This document shows, piece by piece, positions 1-6,486 of a stretch of DNA of 7,612 bases. This stretch comes from Rickettsiales bacterium (GTDB lineage: Bacteria > Pseudomonadota > Alphaproteobacteria > Rickettsiales > Rickettsiaceae), in the NCBI GenBank assembly GCA_947508155.1, contig CANNRM010000023.1, positions 1 to 7,612 of the forward strand. The letters are read 5' to 3'. A program made the translations under genes and the position numbers. The stretch's first letter is position 1; every line of letters begins with the position of its first letter. Below the pieces are notes generated by a model. It made no database searches. It was not told the DNA's origin and saw only the letters and a program-made list of their open reading frames with translations.

Positions 1-885
<885 letters not shown>

Positions 886-900
886 ACGACTCCTGGTAGA

Positions 901-3399
901 TTGATTATTGGTGAGTTACTTCCAGTGTCTAAAGATGTTGGATATAAGCTTGTGAATAGACCTTTGACTAAGCGTGATATTTCCGGAGTAATTGATATTG
1001 TGTATCGTTATTGTGGTCAAAAAGCGACGGTGATATTCACTGATAGATTGATGAATTTAGGCTTTAAATATGCGTGCCAATCAGGAATTTCATTTGGTAT
1101 GGACGACATGGTTGTTCCAAAATCCAAAGGTAAGCATATTGATGCTACAAATTCTGAAGTAAAAGAGTTCGAGCAACAATATACAGATGGTTTGATCACA
1201 TATGGTGAAAAATACAATAAAGTATTGGATGCTTGGTCTAAATGTACAGATAAAGTCGCAACGGACATGATGAAGGAATTTGCTGACGGTAAGGGTATTA
1301 AAGGTGCGCCTGGTCATCAAAACTTCAACTCTATTTACATGATGGCAACATCAGGTGCTAGGGGTTCTGCTGCTCAGATTAAACAGCTTGCAGGTATGAG
1401 AGGGTTGATTGCTAAACCATCTGGGGAAATTATTGAAATTCCGATTATTTCTAACTTCCGCGAAGGTTTGACTGTGAACGAATATTTCAACTCTACGCAT
1501 GGTGCTCGTAAAGGTCTTTCTGATACAGCGTTGAAAACAGCTAACTCTGGTTATTTAACAAGAAGGCTTGTTGACGTTGCTCAGGATTGTATTACTACAG
1601 AGCATGATTGTGGTACAACGGAAGGTCTTGTTGTTTCAACAATCATCGATGGTGGTGAGGTTACTGTTCCTTTGGCTGAACAAATTCTTGGCAGAAGCGC
1701 GGCGATTGATACATATCACCCTCTTACAAATCAGATGATTGTAGGTGCTGGTGAGCTTATTACAGAGAGCGTTTTAGAAGCAATTGATAGTGCTGGTATT
1801 GACTCAATTAAAGTGCGTTCAGTATTAACTTGTAAATTAGAAGAAGGTATTTGTACTAAATGTTACGGTCGTGACCTTTCAACTGGTAATATTGTTGCTA
1901 TTGGCGAGGCTGTTGGTGTTATTGCTGCCCAATCAATTGGTGAACCTGGTACGCAGCTAACGATGAGAACGTTCCACATTGGTGGTGCGGCGATGCGTGG
2001 TGCAGAGGTGTCATCTGTTGATGCTACTTTGGATGCAACTATCAAGATTCTGAACAGAAATATCGTTATTGATTCTGAAGGGCGTAAAATTGTGATGAGC
2101 AGATCATGTGAGATTCTGTTGATTGACGAAAAAGGCCATGAAAAAGCCCGTCATAAAGTACCATATGGTGCTCGTATGTCAGTTGATGATGGAAGTGCTG
2201 TTAAACGCGGTCAAAGACTTGCAGATTGGGATCCTTATACAATGCCAATTATTACAGAGAAATCTGGTAAAGCTGTATTTAAGGATATGATGCTTGGTGT
2301 TTCTGTGCGTGATATTATTGATGAAGCAACTGGTATATCTAGTAAAGTAGTTGTAGAAGCTAAGCATGGTGGTAAGTCTGGTGATTTACGTCCAAGAATT
2401 CAGTTACTCGATGAAAATGGTGATTCTATTGTACTTTCAAATGGTTTGGAAGCTAGATATTATCTTCCAGTAAATGCTATTTTGAGTGTTGAAGATGGAT
2501 CTAAGATTAATGCTGGTGATATTCTTGCGAAAATCCCACGGGAATCTGGTACTACAAAAGATATTACTGGTGGTCTTCCACAAGTTATTGAAATGGTAGA
2601 AGCTCGTATTCCTAAGGATCATGCTGTTATTGCTGAATTTGATGGTAGAATTGAATTTGGTAAAGACTATAAATCCAAAAGGCGTATTATGCTTCATCCA
2701 ATTGATGGAGGAGAGCCGATTGAATATATGGTTCCAAAAGGCAAGCATGTTGTGGTGAATGAAGCAGACATCGTGAGAAAAGGCGATATGCTGATTGATG
2801 GTACACCTGTGCTGCATGACATTCTGAAAGTTATGGGTGTTGAAGCTCTTGCTCGTCATATCGTGAATGTGATTCAGGGTGTGTATCGCTTGCAAGGTGT
2901 GAAGATCGATGATAAGCATATTGAAGTGATTATTCGTCAGATGCTACAGAAAGTGGAAATCACGGATGCTGGTGAAACAACTCTGCTTGTTGGCGAGAAA
3001 ATTGATAAGATGGAACTTGCTGAAATTAACAAGAAAGCGTTTGATCAAGGCTTAAAGACTGCTTCTGGTACGCCGATTCTTCAAGGTATTATGAAAGCGT
3101 CGTTGCAAGCTAGATCATTTATGTCTGCTGCATCTTTCCAAGAGACAACACGTGTTCTAACTGAAGCTGCTGTAAGCGGTAAGGTTGATCGTTTGATTGG
3201 CTTGAAAGAAAATGTGATTGTAGGACGTTTGATTCCTGCAGGTACAGGGCTTTACATGAGCAAAATGATGAAGCTTGCTGGGCATAGAGACAAGGATGCA
3301 TTATCTGAGGCTACTTCTGTGGTTGCAGTGAAGCAGTCCAAGGAAAGAACAGATGCTGATTTATTATTTAAAGCTGAGACTGATTCTTCTGAAATCTAG
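901..3399 (+). CDS. rpoC: RNA polymerase subunit beta' (RpoC), C-terminal segment downstream of the in-frame stop
   Basis: This is the in-frame continuation of beta' after the TAA. Homology begins at once, with TTPGR at 886-900, so the coding homology is really 886-3399. TTG 901 is the first possible start, but it has no Shine-Dalgarno. GTG 925 has GGTGAG at 910-915, nine bases upstream, and is a more plausible restart; the first in-frame ATG is 1051. In codons counted from base 1, the zinc cysteines are at 537, 611, 618 and 621, with the same 74/7/3 spacing as E. coli C814, C888, C895 and C898. The trigger-loop Met655 and His659 match E. coli M932 and H936. [20 protein letters not shown] (bridge-helix/F-loop region), [18 protein letters not shown], a proteobacterial-type insertion between the trigger-loop halves, and the [18 protein letters not shown]-terminal block are all present. 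The gene ends at TAG, followed at once by a terminator-like hairpin. Confidence 0.95.
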   Translation: MIIGELLPVSKDVGYKLVNRPLTKRDISGVIDIVYRYCGQKATVIFTDRLMNLGFKYACQSGISFGMDDMVVPKSKGKHIDATNSEVKEFEQQYTDGLITYGEKYNKVLDAWSKCTDKVATDMMKEFADGKGIKGAPGHQNFNSIYMMATSGARGSAAQIKQLAGMRGLIAKPSGEIIEIPIISNFREGLTVNEYFNSTHGARKGLSDTALKTANSGYLTRRLVDVAQDCITTEHDCGTTEGLVVSTIIDGGEVTVPLAEQILGRSAAIDTYHPLTNQMIVGAGELITESVLEAIDSAGIDSIKVRSVLTCKLEEGICTKCYGRDLSTGNIVAIGEAVGVIAAQSIGEPGTQLTMRTFHIGGAAMRGAEVSSVDATLDATIKILNRNIVIDSEGRKIVMSRSCEILLIDEKGHEKARHKVPYGARMSVDDGSAVKRGQRLADWDPYTMPIITEKSGKAVFKDMMLGVSVRDIIDEATGISSKVVVEAKHGGKSGDLRPRIQLLDENGDSIVLSNGLEARYYLPVNAILSVEDGSKINAGDILAKIPRESGTTKDITGGLPQVIEMVEARIPKDHAVIAEFDGRIEFGKDYKSKRRIMLHPIDGGEPIEYMVPKGKHVVVNEADIVRKGDMLIDGTPVLHDILKVMGVEALARHIVNVIQGVYRLQGVKIDDKHIEVIIRQMLQKVEITDAGETTLLVGEKIDKMELAEINKKAFDQGLKTASGTPILQGIMKASLQARSFMSAASFQETTRVLTEAAVSGKVDRLIGLKENVIVGRLIPAGTGLYMSKMMKLAGHRDKDALSEATSVVAVKQSKERTDADLLFKAETDSSEI

Positions 3400-3403
3400 A
3401 TGT

Positions 3404-3440
3404 ATAAGTGCCATCTGATTGGTGGCACTTATTATCTTTT
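3404..3440 (+). terminator. Rho-independent terminator-like hairpin after rpoC
   Basis: The arms ATAAGTGCCA (3404-3413) and TGGCACTTAT (3423-3432) are exact reverse complements, giving a 10-bp stem with a 9-base loop. The stem is followed by TATCTTTT (3433-3440). It begins four bases after the rpoC stop codon. The GC content of the stem and the interrupted U-tract suggest moderate rather than complete termination. The murJ Shine-Dalgarno follows almost at once, so the hairpin may act as an attenuator or mRNA-processing site that sets the rpoC:murJ ratio. Confidence 0.75.
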
Positions 3441-3444
3441 AAGC

Positions 3445-3450
3445 AAAAGG
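3445..3450 (+). promoter_or_regulatory. murJ Shine-Dalgarno (AAAAGG)
   Basis: AAAAGG lies seven bases upstream of ATG 3458 and selects that start over the out-of-frame ATG at 3451. It lies 12 bases beyond the 3' arm of the rpoC hairpin, so folding of the hairpin would not sequester it. Confidence 0.65.
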
Positions 3451-3457
3451 ATGCAAC

Positions 3458-4993
3458 ATGCTATTACGTTCCGGTATTATAGTTGCAATATTCACCCTTT
3501 TTTCGCGCATATTTGGTATGTTTCGCGAACTTTTCGTCGCAGCTACTTTTGGTACTGGCCCACATGCAGATGCTGTGAATGTAGCATTTAAACTCCCTAA
3601 TCTTTTTCGTCGTATTTTTGGTGAGGGCGCTCTAGGCTCTATCTTTGTTCCAATGTTTACAGAAAAGCTAACCCATTCTCCTGTAATGGCAGAGAGATTC
3701 GCCAGTAAGGTGTTCTTTTTCTTGACGCTTTTGCTTGTTATTCTTACTGGTGTTATGCAATATTTTATGCCCGAGCTGATGGTTGTTTTGGCTCCTGGTT
3801 TTAATGCATCGAAAGAGAAATTTGATTTAACAGTACTTCTTTGTCGCATCACAATGCCATATCTTGTGTTCATATCTCTTGTTGCTTTGGTTGGTGGAAT
3901 GCTTAATTCTGTTGGGCGTTTTGCGGCCTTTGCAGCGTCCCCTGTGATTATGAGCTCTATAATCATTGGCGGTACGGTTCTTATGGATGAACACATGCCA
4001 AACACAAGCGCAATTGCTTGGTCTATTGTGCTTGCCGGTGTGTTGCAGTTGTTTTTTATGATTATTTCGATGTATAAAAATGGTTTGCGTCTTAGAAAGC
4101 CTGTTATGGCGCATAATGATCCGGATATTAAAAAGCTTCTAAAATTGATGGTGCCGGCGACTATAAGTAATGGTGTTGCGCAGCTGAGTTTATTTGTGTC
4201 TCAATCAATTGCGAGTTTTATCCCTGGTGCTGTATCGATTCTTTCTTATGCGGATAGGATATATCAGGTTCCTATGTCTATTATCGGTACGACATTTGGT
4301 ACGATATTGTTGCCTACTCTTTCAAAATTATATAAATCTGGTGATTTAGAAAATGCAAAAAAAACACAGGATGAAGCGATAAAAATAGGACTTTTAATGT
4401 CGTTTCCGTGCGCTGTTGCGATTATTGTTTTAGCAGTGCCAATAATTAAGCTGATTTATCAGCATGGAGCCTTTACAGCTGATGATACGATACGTACAGC
4501 GGATGCTATTGCAGCATATTGTATAGGGTTGCCGGCATTTATTTTATCCAAGATATTCATGCCTATTTTTTATGCAAATCAGGATGCAAAGACACCAATG
4601 AAAATCACGATATATACGATTATTGTGAATATCATTTTAAACATTGTGTTTATGTATCCATTGGCGCATGTTGGGATAGCGCTTGGAACGTCGGTTGCAG
4701 CGTGGTTTAATGTGTTTTTATTTGTTAGATATGCGAAGATTCATGGATATTTTCATTTAACCAGGGAAATGGTTATGAACTTTGCTAAGATCCTTCTTTC
4801 TTGTGTGGGTTCAGGTTTTTTTACATGGGTGATTTTTAGTGTATTTGTCGCTCACTTATCTCAGGATAGTATTTTATTTGAGGCAATTTCCGTTCTTTCT
4901 TCAATTGGAGCAGGGTTTGTGATATATGTTGGAATAGCTATGTGGTTTCAGGTGTTGGATAGGGATGTTATGGGGAAGTTGAGAAGAAAATAA
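3458..4993 (+). CDS. murJ: Lipid II flippase MurJ (MviN)
   Basis: MurJ is an essential inner-membrane transporter of the MOP superfamily that moves the peptidoglycan precursor lipid II from the cytoplasmic to the periplasmic face. The 511-residue product has the usual family length and about 14 hydrophobic segments. The N-terminus has the family signature, with ADAVNVAFKLPNLFRRIFGEG at residues 37-57. Arg17, Arg23, Asp38, Arg51 and Arg52 correspond to E. coli R18, R24, D39, R52 and R53, and Arg267 in SYADRIYQ corresponds to E. coli R270. The FGTILLPTLSKLY block follows. ATG 3458 is chosen because AAAAGG (3445-3450) lies seven bases upstream and the protein starts exactly where family members do. 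The gap after rpoC is too short for its own promoter downstream of the hairpin. The gene ends in tandem stops (TAA, TAG). The sequence resembles rickettsial MviN in my memory and implies that the organism makes peptidoglycan precursors. Confidence 0.96.
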   Translation: MLLRSGIIVAIFTLFSRIFGMFRELFVAATFGTGPHADAVNVAFKLPNLFRRIFGEGALGSIFVPMFTEKLTHSPVMAERFASKVFFFLTLLLVILTGVMQYFMPELMVVLAPGFNASKEKFDLTVLLCRITMPYLVFISLVALVGGMLNSVGRFAAFAASPVIMSSIIIGGTVLMDEHMPNTSAIAWSIVLAGVLQLFFMIISMYKNGLRLRKPVMAHNDPDIKKLLKLMVPATISNGVAQLSLFVSQSIASFIPGAVSILSYADRIYQVPMSIIGTTFGTILLPTLSKLYKSGDLENAKKTQDEAIKIGLLMSFPCAVAIIVLAVPIIKLIYQHGAFTADDTIRTADAIAAYCIGLPAFILSKIFMPIFYANQDAKTPMKITIYTIIVNIILNIVFMYPLAHVGIALGTSVAAWFNVFLFVRYAKIHGYFHLTREMVMNFAKILLSCVGSGFFTWVIFSVFVAHLSQDSILFEAISVLSSIGAGFVIYVGIAMWFQVLDRDVMGKLRRK

Positions 4994-5022
4994 TAGACAT
5001 TGTGCAACAATTGTTGTACAAT
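4994..5022 (+). promoter_or_regulatory. Sigma-70-type promoter of the mazEF-traX unit
   Basis: The -35 hexamer TAGACA (4994-4999, five of six consensus bases) and the -10 hexamer TACAAT (5017-5022, five of six) are separated by exactly 17 bases. Transcription would start near 5029, giving a leader of about 25 bases before the antitoxin ATG. The -35 box begins directly after the murJ TAA stop. A second -10-like hexamer, TATGAT (5031-5036), has no -35 partner at suitable spacing. The predicted promoter almost coincides with the palindromic operator. Confidence 0.72.
4999..5022. promoter_or_regulatory. Near-perfect 24-bp palindromic operator over the mazEF promoter
   Basis: The palindrome is centred between 5010 and 5011. 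The inner 12 bases (CAACAATTGTTG, 5005-5016) are perfect, and eleven of twelve half-site positions pair overall; the exception is G5004 against T5017. It spans the promoter spacer and the whole -10 box, so a bound dimer pair would block RNA polymerase. Type II antitoxins with ribbon-helix-helix domains typically bind such palindromes to repress their own operon, and the next gene encodes such a protein. Its role as operator is inferred from this layout. It lacks a U-tract and is unlikely to terminate murJ transcription. Confidence 0.72.
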
Positions 5023-5054
5023 AATCAGCATATGATATGTTTGAGAGGTGTATT

Positions 5055-5264
5055 ATGAGAACTATGAGTATTAGTCTTACTGAAGAGTTATATGAAAAAA
5101 TAAAACGTATGATTCCATCAAAGCAAGTAAGTAAATTCATTGCTTCTGCTGCAATAAAAGAATTAAAGGCTAAAGAAGAATATTTAAAAGCCTGTTACCT
5201 TGAAGCGGATCAAGATGAAGTTTTAAATGCTGAGCTTGATGAATGGGATCAAATTCATGATTAA
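5055..5264 (+). CDS. mazE: MazE-like ribbon-helix-helix antitoxin
   Basis: This is the antitoxin of a type II toxin-antitoxin pair, expected to neutralise the downstream MazF-family RNase by binding it and to repress the operon. The 69-residue product has an N-terminal strand (residues 3-8), helix 1 (about 9-19), a turn at PSK and helix 2 (about 24-38), the pattern of a ribbon-helix-helix DNA-binding dimer. The acidic tail (about 50-69, ending ELDEWDQIHD) is the probable toxin-binding segment; an E-W-D string is common in such tails. ATG 5055 is preferred because GAGAGG (5043-5048) lies six bases upstream. The earlier in-frame ATG 5037 would add only MFERCI, would consume this ribosome site and would lie close to the predicted transcription start. 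The stop overlaps the toxin start. The gene symbol follows the toxin partner; the fold may be closer to Bacillus-type MazE than to the E. coli AbrB-type protein. Confidence 0.85.
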   Translation: MRTMSISLTEELYEKIKRMIPSKQVSKFIASAAIKELKAKEEYLKACYLEADQDEVLNAELDEWDQIHD

Positions 5265-5628
5265 AGACATTATTCACGTTCTAAAAAATGGTAAGAATGT
5301 CGAAATTTCCAAAGGTGATGTTTATTGGGTAAGTCTGAGTCCTACGATAGGCACAGAGACACAGAAAACTCGTCCTGGCGTGGTTGTTTCAGGATATGCT
5401 CAAAACGTATCATCTAAGAGAGTGATGATTGTGCCAGTTACTTCCCAAGTCACTAAGATACATCCATTTGAAACTGCTATTTGTGTTGCTGGAGAAAAAG
5501 CAAAAGCTATGGCCAATCAAATGAGGTCTGTAGATAAACAAAGACTAGGTAAGTATATATGCACAGTAACAAAATCTGAACTTCGCAATATACAATCTGC
5601 AATAAAAATAGTTTTAGAATTGGAGTAA
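5257..5628 (+). CDS. mazF: MazF/PemK-family endoribonuclease toxin
   Basis: MazF toxins are cytoplasmic, ribosome-independent endoribonucleases that cleave mRNA at short motifs and stall growth when the labile antitoxin decays. In the 123-residue product the family core begins at GDVYWVSLSPTIGTE (residues 20-34), with the conserved KTRPGVVVS (37-45) supplying catalytic Arg39. VPVTSQV (59-65) supplies the catalytic Thr/Ser, and NQMRSVDKQRL (87-97) closely resembles the EQIRTIDKQRL segment of Bacillus MazF. The active-site positions are therefore retained and the toxin looks functional. ATG 5257 overlaps the antitoxin end by eight bases, which indicates translational coupling. An in-frame ATG at 5227 would add ten unlikely residues. 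About 17 residues precede the core, slightly longer than many relatives. Target-sequence specificity cannot be read from the sequence. Confidence 0.92.
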   Translation: MIKDIIHVLKNGKNVEISKGDVYWVSLSPTIGTETQKTRPGVVVSGYAQNVSSKRVMIVPVTSQVTKIHPFETAICVAGEKAKAMANQMRSVDKQRLGKYICTVTKSELRNIQSAIKIVLELE

Positions 5629-5632
5629 CAAA

Positions 5633-6343
5633 ATGTTTAGCACAAAAAACAAAGCCAATATTCAAGATCTAATCAAGTTCGTAGCGCTTATAGTTATGAT
5701 GATAGATCATTATGGGCTTTATTTGGATAGCGCACAAGGGTACAGAACAATAGGGCGTTTTGTATTCCCAATTTTTGCTTTTTATACTGGATATAATTTT
5801 CATGGGAGAATGCGGCATTCCATATGGATTTTAGGTGCAGCTTTAATAGGAATGCATATATATGTTCTTGGTCATTTTGTGACTAATATTCTTATAACTC
5901 TTGCATTTGGCCAGTTATACCTATCATTTGCTGGCAAAGCAATCCTTGCCAATGAACATACATTTTTAAGGCATTTCGTTGGTATGCTCATTTTTACACC
6001 ATTTACTATGGATTTCATGGATTATGGGACATTAGGAATTGCATGGATGATGCTTGGGTATAAGTATAGTAACGGCGGTAATAAGGATGATGGTGATTTG
6101 TTGCTTGTAGCTCTTTGCACAATGATTTTCAACGAATATGGTATGTCGCAGGTATATTATAATTTATGGTATGCATTGGGCGGTGTTGCGGCGGTTGCTT
6201 TGTCGGCTGCTTGTTTGAGATATGCTGATAATATCAGGTCAATTCCGGTGGATGTGACCATAGTTACAAGGAATATGTTATATATTTATTTTGTGAGTAT
6301 TGTTGGGTTGCTGGGAGTGGTGTATAAAAGGATGTATATGTGA
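5633..6343 (+). CDS. TraX-family integral membrane protein
   Basis: TraX of the F plasmid acetylates the N-terminus of F-pilin; chromosomal relatives are membrane proteins of uncertain substrate, related to membrane acyltransferases. The 236-residue product carries the family signature: IKFVALIVMMIDHYGLYL (residues 14-31, with the MxIDH motif at 22-26) followed by YRTIGRFVFPIFAF (37-50). About seven or eight hydrophobic segments follow, and it ends with a short basic tail (YKRMYM). ATG 5633 has GGAG (5622-5625) seven bases upstream, lying inside the last codons of mazF, so the gene is probably translated and transcribed with the TA pair. No pilin or other conjugation gene is visible here, so a role in pilin modification is not supported. 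A general surface or lipid acyl-modification role is possible, or the gene may be a remnant of a conjugative element. It appears full length. Confidence 0.82.
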   Translation: MFSTKNKANIQDLIKFVALIVMMIDHYGLYLDSAQGYRTIGRFVFPIFAFYTGYNFHGRMRHSIWILGAALIGMHIYVLGHFVTNILITLAFGQLYLSFAGKAILANEHTFLRHFVGMLIFTPFTMDFMDYGTLGIAWMMLGYKYSNGGNKDDGDLLLVALCTMIFNEYGMSQVYYNLWYALGGVAAVALSAACLRYADNIRSIPVDVTIVTRNMLYIYFVSIVGLLGVVYKRMYM

Positions 6344-6407
6344 TGCTATTTACACAAATTACTCAAACTGATAATATAAAATAATGTGTTTGGACACCCT
6401 AGTATAC

Positions 6408-6421
6408 AAAATCTAGATTTT
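6408..6421. repeat. 14-bp perfect palindrome downstream of traX
   Basis: AAAATCTAGATTTT is its own reverse complement and is followed by TTATTATT. As RNA it could form only a weak five-pair A-U stem with a CUAG loop, so it is at best a poor terminator for the mazEF-traX unit. It could equally be a protein-binding site in front of the gene at 6487. Confidence 0.4.
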
Positions 6422-6455
6422 TATTATTGCTTCATGCATACTAACTTGTAGAGCT

Positions 6456-6473
6456 ATTTTGCTCATGCAAAAT
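6456..6473 (+). promoter_or_regulatory. Small hairpin in the leader of the downstream gene
   Basis: ATTTTGC (6456-6462) and GCAAAAT (6467-6473) pair perfectly around a four-base loop, TCAT. The hairpin ends three bases before the AGAGA ribosome-site candidate (6476-6480) and 13 bases before ATG 6487, so it could affect initiation. No U-tract follows, so it is not a terminator. The stem is AT-rich and could occur by chance. Confidence 0.4.
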
Positions 6474-6486
6474 TTAGAGATCAAAT

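Larger units (their letters stand above)
6344..6486. other. Intergenic region between traX and the open gene at the right edge
   Basis: This 143-base AT-rich stretch has no credible gene on either strand. It contains the 14-bp palindrome, the leader hairpin, and two copies of a motif, TTGCTTCATGCA (6427-6438) and TTGCTCATGCA (6459-6469), starting 32 bases apart. I found no convincing sigma-70 promoter; the best pair, TTGGAC with TAGATT at 18 bases, is weak. A promoter for the next gene is likely here but cannot be placed. Confidence 0.5.

Noticed and set aside
2437..2919. Minus-strand reading frame of 160 codons
   Set aside because: It is opposite conserved RpoC sequence, and its product is Asn/His/Ile/Phe-rich as expected from reversed AT-rich codons, with no recognisable domain.
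3400..3591. Small + strand reading frame starting right after rpoC
   Set aside because: Its start lies at the hairpin, it has no ribosome site and it overlaps the MurJ N-terminus in another frame; its Cys/Trp/Tyr-rich product looks like out-of-frame translation.
3439..4005. Minus-strand reading frame of 188 codons
   Set aside because: It is antisense to the well-conserved N-terminal half of MurJ, which uses the + strand; its product has no family features.
4999..5022. Palindrome as a rho-independent terminator for murJ
   Set aside because: It has no loop beyond a palindromic centre, an AT-rich stem and no following U-tract; its overlap with promoter hexamers fits an operator better.
5037..5054. 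Upstream start for the antitoxin (ATG 5037)
   Set aside because: It would place the good GAGAGG ribosome site inside the coding region and lies only a few bases from the predicted transcription start; ATG 5055 is better placed.
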